Part shown: piece after piece, positions 8,354-20,938 of the stretch
Position numbering within the stretch: the stretch's first letter is position 1
How the letters are laid out: every line of letters begins with the position of its first letter
Assembly: GCA_001579985.1 (NCBI GenBank)
Contig: LRSR01002743.1
Span: 1-34,768 of the forward strand
Source of the DNA: Hypsibius dujardini
Taxonomy: Eukaryota > Tardigrada > Eutardigrada > Parachela > Hypsibiidae
Direction of reading: 5' to 3'
DNA: 34,768 nucleotides
Translations under genes and position numbers: made by a program
The notes under the pieces: model-generated
The model's database searches: none
What the model saw: the letters and a program-made list of their open reading frames with translations, nothing else
What the model was told of the DNA's origin: nothing

Positions 8354-9744
8354 ATGTTTGCGCTCGGATTAGGCTGTCTCCGAGCTTGCCAGACCGCTGT
8401 GAAATCGATCGTTCCGTTGTCGACGACGACGACGACGATGACGTTGAGAGCTCTCCTCCACACCACCCCTCCCCGGTTGGGACCGCAGAATCCACTCAAA
8501 GTTTTCACGCACGATAGGCGAGCCTTCGTCAAACCGCATATACCGAAAGTCACGTCGCGGCCCTATCCGAACACTCCAACGGATCGGCCATTTGTCTACG
8601 CGGATGATCCGTTTGTCCCGCCGACTCTACCAAATGCGGGCAACATTCTCCAGTAAGTCCATCAGCGGGAAATTTCACGCTGTCTGCTGTGCACTCACGA
8701 TCAAATTGGGCGCCTGAACTAACATGAGTGCTAAGTAGCAGGCAAAAGTAGCAGGCAAAAGATTTAATTTTGATTGCGTTTTCGCTTCTAATCAATCAAT
8801 CTATTGAGTAAGAGTATACTGCAAGAGTCTCCAACATGATATGATATCCTGTATTTGCTTCCCAGCTCTCAGAAATTGTGTAGCTCTCAATCAAAATCAG
8901 TGGTCAGTTGACAAAAATGAATCATTTTTTCGGAAAACTAATAGAAAGCCAGTCAGTTTGGCTATATGAGAGATTTCGTCCGCCAACATAAGGACTCGAT
9001 TACTGTGGCTTATTCAGTTCAATAATTTGTTTGTTTGTTCGATTTACTCTGATTAAATAGTGTCCTACTATAAGTGTTGTTCAGTTTAATTTAATTAAAC
9101 TTCAGACGCCTCGTCACTTGTTGCTTTTAATTTAATTTAAATTAATTTTTTACTTTGCTGCGGTTCGTTAGGCGTTGATTGATGGTTTGGCCAGTCAAGT
9201 GTAATGTTTCGGTTTGATCAATCAATCAACCTCTCGCCTATCAGCGTTCACGTCAGTCAATCAACCAATCAGTCGACCGTTCACTCGCCAATGTTAGGCG
9301 TGCCTTGTGGCACCATATCAATCAAGTTTTGCCCATACTACACCAAATCAATCAACTACTTGCGTTTCTCCGCCAGCTGTAAATGCTCTTTGCAGGCAAT
9401 ATCGAAGAGACATGAGATGCCTAATGAGGAACCATACCACGCTGCGCTTACCACCCAGAGGCCGGGTGTTCCCGCTGGTGGGAAAGCCCCAAGCCAAGGG
9501 CGTGGTCCTCAAAACCCTCATCAAGAAGCCCAAGAAGCCCAATTCGGCCAATCGTCGATGTGTCCGAGTGCGGCTGTCCACCGGCAAGGAGTACATTGCC
9601 CATGTCCCGGGTGAGGGCCACAATCTGCAGGAGCATTCCATCGTCCTGGTGCGAAACGGCCGCACGCAAGACTTGGTCGGGGTGAAGCTGAAGGTCATCC
9701 GCGGGAAGTACGATTGCGCTCCGGTGAAGAAGCGGACGGAATAA
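8354..9744 (+). CDS. MRPS12: Mitochondrial small ribosomal subunit protein uS12m
   Basis: Decoding-centre protein of the mitochondrial 28S subunit. Exons 8354-8652 and 9396-9744, joined in phase 2 (CTC CA/G CAA); 648 nt, 215 residues. The second exon carries the nearly invariant uS12 core: [57 protein letters not shown] and [15 protein letters not shown]. The start is placed at 8354 because it follows an acceptor-like site and sits in a good context (AAACCATG). The N-terminus is Arg/Ser/Thr-rich and fits a mitochondrial presequence. The protein is about 75 residues longer than the ~138-residue vertebrate form because of a Pro-rich stretch (roughly residues 35-100) that I do not recognise. An upstream in-frame ATG (8222) is less likely. 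Confidence 0.93.
9298..9380. repeat. Dispersed repeat copy A in MRPS12 intron
   Basis: CTTGTGGCAC, ACTACACCAAATCAATCAAC and TTTCTCCGCCAGCTGT occur in the same order at 11389-11482. This copy ends 16 bp before the MRPS12 exon 2 acceptor. ATCA-rich sequence lies upstream (9215-9290). Confidence 0.75.
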
Positions 9745-9835
9745 TCAGAGCTGCTTGTGCCGGGTTTTCATTTCATTTTTTGCTGTCGTACACTTTCTGC
9801 CTTGATTGGATAATCGGTTGTCGCCCTTTTTACGA

Positions 9836-9841
9836 AATAAA
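9836..9841 (+). terminator. AATAAA polyadenylation signal, MRPS12
   Basis: Canonical AATAAA 92 bp after the MRPS12 stop codon. Confidence 0.7.
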
Positions 9842-10099
9842 TTGGCTAGATAAAAATTAGCTGCGTTTTTCATGTCCAGTAGTTCGACCCAACGCAAGAC
9901 ACCAAGACAGTAGAGTCTGTTCGGAGCGATACGTAACCTTAAGTCCTTGTGACGTCACAAAAAGGGGCGGGGTAACGACTTGAAGTATCGTTTACGATAC
10001 TGTGTTTCCTCGATAGATAGCGACAGCATACGAGCTGTGGGACGTTAAATTAGTCCCCCCCCCCCACTCGTCAGTCTGCTTGCCCTGCCTGAAGTGTTG

Positions 10100-10415
10100 T
10101 TTAAATAAGACTTTCGAATTTAAACAAAATATAAAATAAATTTAAATCTTGCCAATACATTAAATAAAAAAATAACGTTTAAATATATTTAATTAAAACA
10201 ACCGAATTTAAATAAAAATATTATTTAAATTAAATAAAACAGCCGAATTTAAATAAAAATATTATTTAAATAAATTAAAACAGCCGAATTTAAATAAAAA
10301 TATTATTTAAATAAATTAAAACAGCCGAATTTAAATAAAAATATTATTTAAATTAAATAAAAACAGCCGAATTTAAATAAAAATATTATTTAAATTAAAT
10401 AAAAAGTTTTATTTA
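10100..10415. repeat. AT-rich tandem array
   Basis: About five to six units of roughly 45-58 bp, each containing CAGCCGAATTTAAATAAAAA followed by TATTATTTAAATTAAATAAA. It has very low GC content apart from the recurring CAGCCG. Confidence 0.85.
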
Positions 10416-10545
10416 AGGACAACCCGGCGCTTTGAAATCGTCCTGGAATCTCACCGGGTCGCCAGCCGCAGTGATCATGGTTTATTGTTTTCGTGTTCCA
10501 ACCTATTTTTTTATGACTCATTGTTGAGTTAGCAAACTTTTTGTC

Positions 10546-11005
10546 CTTTTCAATTTTTCAAAAAAATCTTATGACGTCATCGGACGTAACCGTCCCTCTC
10601 GGACACTCTTCTGATAACTTTAAATGGTGAATATCTTCTGATTAAATTCGTTTTGCACTTTTCCGTGGGCATTTAAAACTGCAACCTTCAAAATTCAGCG
10701 TTTTAAATTAGCAATTTGCATTACAGAGAAAAAGAGGAAGAACCGTAAAAAAAACTAATTTTGAGATGGGATGAACTTGGGTCGATGGGATGAACTTGGG
10801 TCGCTGAGCTTCTCACTTTTCTCCGTAACTAGACCAGTCAGCTGAAAACGTTGAATTCTGAAAGGTTGCAATTTTAAATACCTATCGGAAAAGTGCAAAA
10901 CGAAGTTAATCAGAAGATATTCGCCATTCAAAGTTATCAAAAGAGCGCGCGAGAGGAACGACCACGTCCGATGACGTCAAAGATTTTTTTTTGAAAAACT
11001 GAAAA
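10546..11005. mobile_element. 460-bp foldback element with TGACGTCA near both ends
   Basis: Left arm (about 10546-10740) and right arm (about 10810-11005) are imperfect inverted copies. Shared words include TTTTTCAAAAAAA, ATGACGTCATCGGACG, TATCTTCTGATTAA and TTGCACTTTTCCG. The unpaired centre carries a direct duplication of TGGGATGAACTTGGGTCG (10767-10803). No coding capacity was seen. Confidence 0.75.
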
Positions 11006-11007
11006 AG

Positions 11008-11372
11008 ATGAACCATTCGGCTATCGGTGTTCAAATCAGTCAATCAATCAATCATTCGGCTATCGGTGTTCGAATCAGTCAATCAATCAATCAATCATTC
11101 GGCTATCGGTGTTCAAATCAGTCAATCAATCAATCAATCATTCGGCTATCGGTGTTCAAATCAGTCAATCAATCGATCAACCATTCGGCTATCGGTGTTC
11201 AAATCAGTCAATCAATTAATCAATCATTCGGCTATCGGTGTTCAAATCAGTCAATCAGTCAATCAATCAATCATTCGGCTATCGGTGTTCGAATCAGTCA
11301 ATCAATCAATCAATCGATCATTCGGCTATCGGTGTTCAAATCAGTCAATCAATCAATCAGCCGTTTATTCGC
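11008..11372. repeat. Minisatellite, unit ATTCGGCTATCGGTGTTC + AATCAGTCAATCAATCAATC
   Basis: About nine units of 36-48 bp. Each has a constant 24-base part and a variable number of ATCA repeats. It begins immediately after the right arm of the foldback element. Confidence 0.9.
11364..11369 (-). terminator. Possible AATAAA polyadenylation signal, DIMT1
   Basis: TTTATT on the plus strand, 163 bp past the DIMT1 stop codon on the minus strand. Confidence 0.4.
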
Positions 11373-11388
11373 AAATCTGGTAACGTTA

Positions 11389-11482
11389 CGTGTCTTGTGG
11401 CACAAAATTAACCAAGCTTTTCGCGTACTACACCAAATCAATCAACGGCTGGCGAACCGTAGCAAGTTTCTCCGCCAGCTGT
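11389..11482. repeat. Dispersed repeat copy B
   Basis: Second copy of the segment at 9298-9380, with an insertion of about 10 bp (GGCTGGCGAACCGTAG) before TTTCTCCGCCAGCTGT. Confidence 0.75.
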
Positions 11483-11531
11483 TTAAGATCTCATACGAAA
11501 ACAATGAAGGAGCAACATCGAGGCTGACAGC

Positions 11532-14030
<2,499 letters not shown>

Positions 14031-14367
14031 TCTCCGGCAGAAAGAGATGAGAAAGCAAAATCAAAGCAAAAGAATCAATCTGAAAGCGAAATATACAATG
14101 CACGTGGTAATTTTTAAAAGAATGAAGAGTAAAGTAGATATCATAGGATGAGAGTAGAAGGGACCTTCCTATTTAGACACCCTCTTGCTTGATTGCCCGA
14201 TTTGCGAAGAAGCGAAAACGAAACTGTGCGTTGCGCATCAGCTGGTGAGGAACATTTGCAGTATGCGCCTTGCACAGCAATGCACACCTTGCAGTGCAAT
14301 TCCGATTTCGCAACAGACTTTTTTTCTGTACTTAAAAATATTTAATTTGCCTTCCATTCCTCACAAA
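14031..14367. promoter_or_regulatory. Bidirectional promoter region DIMT1 / PAK1IP1
   Basis: Only 337 bp separate the two start codons. The half nearer PAK1IP1 has TGCGC/TGCAC-rich words (GTGCGTTGCGCAT, ATGCGCCTTGCACAG) like those upstream of PDXK, and no TATA box. Co-expression of two ribosome biogenesis genes from one region is inferred from spacing. Confidence 0.6.
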
Positions 14368-17078
14368 ATGCAGATTGCCATCGGATCCTACGATGGTCTT
14401 GTTGCCGGATATCAGCTAACACGGACTGCTGAGAGCGCTAATGGCGATGCCACCAATTGCTTCGTAAGTAACTGTTTGTGTCCTGAGATTCGAACGACGT
14501 CACAGTGTCAGTTTCTACTTTACTGTCTCAAACTCCAAACTGGCAACGGCCGGCTCCGAGCAAACCGTTCGATAGAAATAAACTCACGTGTCAGTGAAAG
14601 TCCTGAGATTCGAACGACGTCACAGTGTCATTTTCTACTTTACTGTCTCAAACTCCAAACTGGCAACGGCCGGCTCCGAGCGAACGGCTCGATAGAAATA
14701 AACTCATGTGTCAGTTCGAATCTGAGGAAAATGTTTTTTAAACTGAAAATGTTTTTTTTTTCTGAATTTTATTTCACTTCCAGAAATTCACCCAGAAATT
14801 CAATGACAACTCCCACTTGGGCTGCGTGAAGAGTCTCGCCGTGTCCCCGAAAGGCATTCTGGCATCCGGCAGCACCGATGAAACTATTCACCTTTTCAAT
14901 CTGGAGCGTGAAATCTCGATCGGCACTCTCGTTTCCCATGAAGGTGAGCGTGCTTTCTTCCTCACAGCATGTGCGGAGTCATGTTCGGATTTTCACCCCC
15001 AGGAGATATCACTTGCCTCAAGTTTGTCGGGAAGGATTTTCTGTACAGCGGCAGCGCGGACGGAACGATCCGAATGTGGCGCACGCGAATCTGGGAGCTG
15101 CAGCGGACGTTCAAGGGCCACAAAGGTACGTTACCTTGATTGATTGATTGACGGACTCTGGAGTTCTTGGTTGGGCATTAAATGCGATGCATTGATTGAT
15201 TGATTGACGGACTCGGGAGTTGGTTGGGCCTTTAATGCTATGCATTGATTGATTGATTGACGGATTCTGGAGTTCTTGGTTGGGCATTTAATGCGATGCA
15301 TTGATTGATTGATTGACGAGCACGGGAGTTGGTTGGGCTTTTAATGCAATGCATTGATTGATTGATTGACGACTCAGGAGTTGTTGGTTGTTCATTTGAT
15401 GCGATGGATTGATTGATCGATTGCTTGATCAGTTTATTTAGCTTTCGCAAAAGTATAAATCGATACTTGATTAAAACAGAATATCTTGATATATTAAATC
15501 TCATATTAAATGAGTGCAGAAAAGAATTCAATTCAAGGAAGTTGATTATCTCCACGGCGGATTGAGTGATTGGTTGATTATTTTTATTTGTATTAACAGC
15601 TGTTTTGCTGATTCGTTAAATCTTGTGATGGTTTTATAGGCGCTGTCCTGCATTTCGACGTCCACCCCTCGAAAAAGCTAGCCCTTTCAGTTGGCGCTGA
15701 CAAGAAGCTCATCGCATGGGATCTCGTGGCTGGAAAGTACTCTTTCATTCGGAACATGAAGAAAGTGTGCGAGGCAGTGGTCTTCAACAAGTCCGGCACG
15801 CGGTATGCCATTCGCAGTGGATCGACGGTCGATGTGTATGATCTAACGGTATCTTGACTTACACACATGGCCACAATTCTGGGTGGCAGACTTTACGCCA
15901 AAAAGGTGGTCCGAGTTCGAGCCAAGAGTGGCTCGAACTCAGACCACCCTGATGGCTTAAACTCAGACCACCCTGATGGCTCAAACTCAGACCACCCTGA
16001 TGGCTCAAACTCAGACCACCTTGATGGCTCGAACTCAGACCACCCTGATGGCTCGAACTCTGCCACCCAAAATTGTGGCTATGTGTTTACTTCTGCAACT
16101 GCATCCATAATAACCAAGCGATACATCTGCGTATGTGAATTGGTTGATGAAGAATGGTTTTCTTTTAGGCAACGGAAGCAATCTACACGGAGGATATCAA
16201 GTGCCACATCAACGATACCGCCTTCCTCAACGACGACGTCTTCGTTGTCGCTGGTGATAGCGAAAGCCTGGTATTGTTTGACGCTGCCAAAAAGTGCCGC
16301 CTGATGGAGTTCGCATCGCATAAAGTGAGAGTGCGAGCTGTCGTGCCGGTGCGGACGTCGTCGCCGGACAGTTTTCTCCTCTTCTCCTGTTCCAGTGATG
16401 AAACGGTCAAAGCTTGGTCTTTGCAACTGACAGAGGTAATAATCGGGATCTATGCGTCGCCTACTAACTTGTCTGTCTGTCTCTAACCGTTTCTATGTGT
16501 ATGTATGTCTGGCTGATTATTTGTCTGTCTGTTAGTCAGTCTGTCTGCCTGTCTGTAACTATCTGACTATGTCTCTCTGCGTGTCTGCTTGCCTACCTAT
16601 CTGTTTGTCTGTCTCCCACATGTGTCTGCCTGCCTGCTTGCTTGCTTGCCTGCCTGTCTGCCTGCCTGTCTGCTTGCTTGCCTGCCACAAATCAAAATAT
16701 TTGTGCTTCCACCAAAAGTTTCACGCGTCACCGGTGATGGGATCTCAGCTTGCTTCTTCTGCCCACTTCGATCATGTTTTTATACTTCGTTATAAACCTA
16801 GTCCTTCTTCCATGCAGAAAACCAGTGTCTGCCTAGCCTCGATCAACGTCTGCTGCCGCATCACCAGTATGGCAGTTCACGCACCCGGCGGAAGCGCTAC
16901 CAAGCTGCTGACCGCTCCCGACGCGGAGTCGGTTCCCGCTGTGGTAGCCGGAAAGAAGAAGAAGAACCTCACGGCGAAGAAGGTCCTACCGGATGTGACA
17001 GATTCAACCACGAAACGAAAGGGCATTTTAAAAGATCCGACGGTTAAAAAGGCGAAAGGCTCAAAAAAGTTAGAGTGA
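14368..17078 (+). CDS. PAK1IP1: PAK1-interacting protein 1 / Mak11-type WD-repeat ribosome biogenesis factor
   Basis: Nucleolar beta-propeller protein acting in 60S subunit maturation; the animal form was first described as a PAK1 inhibitor. Six exons: 14368-14463, 14784-14943, 15003-15125, 15640-15848, 16169-16435, 16818-17078; 1116 nt, 371 residues (family ~390). WD-like units seen: ILASGSTDETIHLFNLE, FLYSGSADGTIRMWRTRIWE, LALSVGADKKLIAWDLVAGK, AIRSGSTVDVYDL, VFVVAGDSESLVLFDAAKK and LFSCSSDETVKAWSLQ. The start MQIAIGSYDGLVAGYQ fits the short N-terminus of the family. The C-terminus (from about residue 310) is Lys-rich, with KKKK and KKAKGSKK, as expected for a nucleolar tail. Introns hold a tandem duplication, two minisatellites and a CTGT array. 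Confidence 0.95.
14479..14718. repeat. 120-bp tandem duplication in PAK1IP1 intron 1
   Basis: Two copies (14479-14598, 14599-14718), each starting GTCCTGAGATTCGAACGACG and ending near TGTCAGT, with only a few differences. Recent local duplication. Confidence 0.9.
15138..15425. repeat. Minisatellite with GATT core in PAK1IP1 intron 3
   Basis: Five units of about 55-62 bp: TTGATTGATTGATTGACGGA then a variable CTCTGGAGTT, GGTTGGGCATTTAATGCGAT, GCA. Confidence 0.9.
15869..16080. mobile_element. Foldback element carrying a 24-bp minisatellite, PAK1IP1 intron 4
   Basis: Outer arms are 15869-15890 (GGCCACAATTCTGGGTGGCA...) and 16059-16080, nearly exact inverted copies. An inner inverted pair, 15905-15923 and 15930-15948, overlaps the first unit of six 24-bp repeats (GGCTCGAACTCAGACCACCC + TGAT) spanning 15930-16066. 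Confidence 0.8.
16465..16685. repeat. CTGT/CTGCC array in PAK1IP1 intron 5
   Basis: Degenerate CTGT with CTGC and CTTG units, more diverged than the other arrays. Confidence 0.85.
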
Positions 17079-17535
17079 ACATGAACAGCACAAAACGTTT
17101 CTCTTGAACTTTGTCGTGCAAAAACGTTCTGTGAAAATCCAACAAATGATGATTAAGTTCTACGCTGAAAAAGTGGCGGTTGCCGCTTGGTCTTGTCAAA
17201 CGTTTCGGAAAAACAAACTAGTATTGCGTTCCAATTCCAGTTCCAGTTTGCGTTCCAATTCCAGTTCCAGATTGCGTTCCAATTCCAGTTTGCTGGTTTC
17301 GTTTTTCATCGGACGTACGTCTGCCCATAGCGCAGTAGCATGAGAAAGCTGAAAAAAAAGGTCCAAAAGCATACGAAAAAAATCATAATAAAAGATAATG
17401 CACAAAACAAGAAACGCGACGAAAAAAAGTTCAGGAGGCAGGTGGTTCTACTGTTAGTGTAGACGACTAGTTGATTGATTGATTGATTGATTACTTGGTC
17501 AAGAAAGACACAACAGCAATCAATCAATCAATCAA
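17079..17535. other. Tail-to-tail interval PAK1IP1 / TMEM14
   Basis: No exon is supported. It contains a short tandem repeat of CCAATTCCAGTTCCAGTTTG units (17219-17294), an AATAAA at 17387-17392 that could end PAK1IP1, and GATT repeats from 17468. Confidence 0.6.
17219..17294. repeat. TTCCAATTCCAGTTCCAG tandem repeat
   Basis: Six-base periodicity (TTCCAG/TTCCAA) arranged in about 30-bp higher units with TTTGCG or ATTGCG. Confidence 0.8.
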
Positions 17536-18117
17536 TCAATCCCGGTACAACTCATGGTTTCGAACAAGTCGTACACACCTCAACGACGCGACCATTCCGG
17601 CAGGCATGAAAGCGCCGGTTTTCAAGAAGCGCGAGCCCATAACTCCGGTCAGCACGCCACTTGCAACTAGAATAGGATAAAACGTGAAAGAAATGATAAG
17701 TGGATGTCAGTCAAAACAAATTTGAGTGCTCCCTGGATTCGTCCAATTCCCAGGAGCAGGTGACGAAATCTTACTAGTAGAAAGGAGGACGTTCCCGCGA
17801 TCCTGCGACACCATGTAAGCACCCAATCCGAGTACACCGCCGAAGAGCAAGCCCATCGCGAGCGAAGGTACACTGCCTGCGAAGAAGCCAAGAACGAACT
17901 CATTAATCCGCCTGGCCGAAATACTGGTTGATGAAGCGATAACACCCTGAGTCTACACCGACGTTCAAGTAATACAGCCACGCGGAGAGGAAAATTCCCG
18001 ATAAATAAACTTACCAGCCTTGGCATAGCCGGTTACTCCGCCCGCTGCGACGACCGCTGCATAGACATAGCCCAAATAATCCGGCTGGCTGGGATGAAGC
18101 AGATTGCGAAGACTCAT
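17536..18117 (-). CDS. TMEM14: TMEM14 family small multi-pass membrane protein
   Basis: Homologue of TMEM14A/C, a family of about 112 residues located mainly in mitochondrial inner membrane; TMEM14C is linked to porphyrin transport. Exons 18117-18015, 17876-17775, 17666-17536; 336 nt, 111 residues. Matches include [67 protein letters not shown] and MPAGMV. Three to four hydrophobic helices are visible, with the Gly-rich GxxxG-like pattern of the family. Joins are in phase 1 and restore frame. The last codon and the TGA stop lie in a GATT microsatellite. A donor-like AG/GTGTGT after MVASL could extend it, but reading through gives the family length. Paralogue A versus C cannot be decided. Confidence 0.9.
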
Positions 18118-18637
18118 GATAAACCGGGAGAGCGGCTTTCGGGGAGAAAAAATTGTGCTACGAAATTTGAAAACGTCGACAGGCACGGCACGAGAAAATC
18201 GTTTGGAAACGGTCCAGGTCAAGTCTGGACTGTTTCAGGGCACACCACTCGGCAGAGGCATCTGCGCGCACAACGTGCTAATTTGAGACATCGTGATGAC
18301 TTTACGAGTCTGGACTGTTTCAGGGCACACCACTCGACGAAGGCATGTGCGTGAGCAACGTGCTAATTTGAGCCATCGTGATGACTTTGCGAGTCTGGCC
18401 TGTTTCGGGCTATTCCAATCACGCTGGGGGCTTTCTCACATTTGTTTACTTTTTTTGTGGGCAGTTCTCGCATCTTCAGAGCATCGTAAAATAAGCTCTC
18501 GCTGCGATATATTTGAAGTTTTTGATTTATCTTTTGTCCTTAGAAGCCCTTTCAATTTTTCTTTGGTATTTGTTGACGCAATTGCGAGTAGTGTTTAGAG
18601 AGGAGGCAACACTCGGAAGAAAAAACATCGCGGAAAG
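18118..18637. promoter_or_regulatory. Shared 5' region of divergent TMEM14 and ARPC2
   Basis: There are 520 bp between start codons. An 85-bp tandem repeat (18222-18408; copies start 18222, 18307 and a partial third at 18392) contains AGTCTGGACTGTTTCAGGGC and AACGTGCTAATTTGAG. A TATA-like TATATTTGAAG occurs near 18508. Confidence 0.55.
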
Positions 18638-19744
18638 ATGATTCTTCTGGAGATCAAAAACAGGATCATCGAGGAGACACTCAAACTCCGTTTTGAAGGC
18701 GCAAAGGCTGGGTAAGCTACAAGTCTGCAATTGAATGCCTGGTGGTGAGCGAAGCAGTTTCGTATTTGCGACAGAAATAAAGCGGAGAACGTCGACGTGA
18801 CTTTTGCCGATTTTGATGGCGTTCTTTTCCATATCTCCAATCCCAATGGCGACAAATCCAAACTCCGAGTAAGTTACCGCTAGTCCGAGCAGTTTCTGGA
18901 TCTTGATACGGAGTACTCTTGCAATTGTAATCATGTTTCGGGCAGCAGATGTCCTTAATGGAGCTTGGAGTGGTCTTATTGTCGTTGATTGATCGATTGT
19001 TTAATAATTTGGTCGATCTCTTGATTGATTGATTGTGATGTTTGATTAACGTCTCACTCGTATGATTGATTGATTGATTGATTGATTGATGAGATGGCCG
19101 CTTCCGTGTTTCGCCAATCCCTTTATTGTCAAACTATTTGCAGCTAAGCGCGTCGCTGAAGTTCTACAAGGAACTGCAGGAACACGGAGCGGATGAGGTA
19201 AGAACTATTGTTGTTTGAATCAAAAGTCTGGAATTTAAATTTAATTATTATTTGATTTCTGCTTTAAACGGGATTTTAAATTATTCACCAAATTTGTACT
19301 TTTTCTTCCTTGAGTTTAACCGATACCCCAGTTTTGGCTTTCTTGCTTGTCAACTTTCAACCACCGTAGCTGCTGAAACGGGAATATGCAACCTACTTGT
19401 GCGCCGTGGAGCAGGGCTACAATATTAGCCTGGAATACGACCTGGAGAAGATCGCCGCACAACCGGCCGAGGCGGTCGAGGAGATCATCAGCAAAGCCGC
19501 CTTGATCAAACGAAACTGCTTTAGCTCGGTGTTTGAGAAGTACTTTAACTTCCAAGAGAAGGGTGAACTCGGACAGCAACGTGCGGTCATTCACTACCGC
19601 GACGACGAAACAATGTAAGATCATAGCGACACACAGACACACAGACACACAGACAGACACACAGACAGACCCACAGACAGACACACAGACAGACACACAG
19701 ACAGACACACAGACAGACACACAGACACACAGACACACAGACAC

Positions 19745-19777
<33 letters not shown>

Positions 19778-20723
19778 TAGACAGATAAGCACACATACAG
19801 ACACACAGACAGACAGCGCAGCTTCAAAGCTTGTTCGGATCTTTAGGTATGTCGAAGCACAACATGATCGGGTTACCGTCATCTTCAGTACGGTTTTCAA
19901 GTGTGCGGACGATATCGTAATCGGAAAGGTCTTCGTCCAGGAGTTCAAGGAAGGCCGACGTGGAAGCACCACCGCGCCGCAAGTTCTTTTCAGTCATCGC
20001 GATCCACCCATGGAGCTGCAAGGCACAGATGCCCGCGTGGGCGACAACATTGGCTACATCACTTTTGGTATGGTGACCCTTTTAGCGCAGCATGTGTGGG
20101 TTGAAACTGCTTATTGTATGGTTGTTGTTGTCCAGTTCTTCAGCCGCGACACATTAACAAGCAAGCCCGGGAGAACACCATCAATCTGATCCACACCGTT
20201 CGCGATTACGTCCACTACCACATCAAGTGTTCCAAAGCGTACATTCATTCCCGAATGCGGGCTAAAACTTCCGAGTTCGTCAAGGTGTTGAATCGTGCCC
20301 GGCCGGAGCCGAAGGGAGAAAGACAGAGGAAGACAATGACGTGAGTTCCTCTGATAACCTTGCGTTTCCTTGTGCTGGTCCGTCTATTGGTCATTTCGTT
20401 CTCTGCGAGTGCAGACGCGCTCATATATCTGTTTGTCTATGTTGCCCATGGCTGGCCTGGCGCAGTTGTCTGCCTACGTGACTGTTTTGTCTGCTGTGTT
20501 TCCTAACAGTTAGTTGCTAATTCGTCTGGCTAATAACTCTTTGCCTGTCTGGTCTTTAGCTGCTCGTGTCTTTTGGTCAGAGTTCTAATACAAACTGCTG
20601 CTCGTTGTCTCAAGTTGTGTGTAGCTCGCTTATTTGCCTGTGGAACACGTTTGTCTGCCGTGTCTCTCCACAATGAGTTATTTTCTTTACGAGTCTACGT
20701 CTCTGCTAGCTTGTCTAGCTAAC

Positions 20724-20793
<70 letters not shown>

Positions 20794-20938
20794 CCTGTTT
20801 GTCTGTCTGTCTGTCTACCTGTTTGTCTGTCTGTCTGTCTGGTTGGTTTACCTGCTTCTGCTTCTGCCTTTGGTTAGAAATCTAATACCCACCGTTGCTT
20901 TTTGTTGCAGCGGGAAGACATTCGTGCAGGCGGACTAG
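18638..20938 (+). CDS. ARPC2: Arp2/3 complex subunit 2 (p34)
   Basis: Core scaffold subunit of the Arp2/3 actin-nucleating complex that contacts the mother filament with ARPC4. Seven exons: 18638-18711, 18775-18868, 19144-19197, 19370-19614, 19847-20067, 20136-20340, 20911-20938; 921 nt, 306 residues (family ~300). Conserved blocks: [172 protein letters not shown] and [15 protein letters not shown]. The last exon codes nine residues (GKTFVQAD with a shared Thr). All joins restore frame. Introns 2, 4 and 6 carry tetranucleotide arrays. Confidence 0.97.
18985..19091. repeat. GATT array in ARPC2 intron 2
   Basis: TTGATTGATCGATTG and a perfect run (GATT)n near 19062-19090. Confidence 0.85.
19628..19815. 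repeat. ACAG/ACAC array in ARPC2 intron 4
   Basis: ACACACAGACAG higher-order 12-base periodicity with a pure CAGA tract at 19748-19776; it fills most of the 232-bp intron. Confidence 0.9.
20652..20719. repeat. Unique segment shared with PDXK intron 8
   Basis: Near-identical partner of 4264-4330, directly followed by a CTGT array as in PDXK. Confidence 0.85.
20726..20842. repeat. (CTGT)n array in ARPC2 intron 6
   Basis: About 18 near-perfect CTGT units, then CTACCTGTTTGT variants. Confidence 0.95.

Larger units (their letters stand above)
9745..11531. other. Tail-to-tail interval between MRPS12 and DIMT1, repeat filled
   Basis: No coding exon is supported in these 1.8 kb. It contains the MRPS12 poly(A) signal, an AT-rich tandem array, a foldback element, a minisatellite and a dispersed-repeat copy. 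GC-box-like AAAAGGGGCGGGG occurs near 9959, similar to the word at 7918. Confidence 0.75.

Noticed and set aside
9959-10010. GC-box word AAAAGGGGCGGGG similar to 7918 as a dispersed element
   Set aside because: Similarity covers only about 14-20 bp and has no matching inverted partner, so it was not annotated as a repeat copy.
10100-10415. Possible origin or matrix-attachment region from AT-rich repeats (also 27060-27340)
   Set aside because: AT richness and tandem structure alone do not support a functional call in an animal genome.
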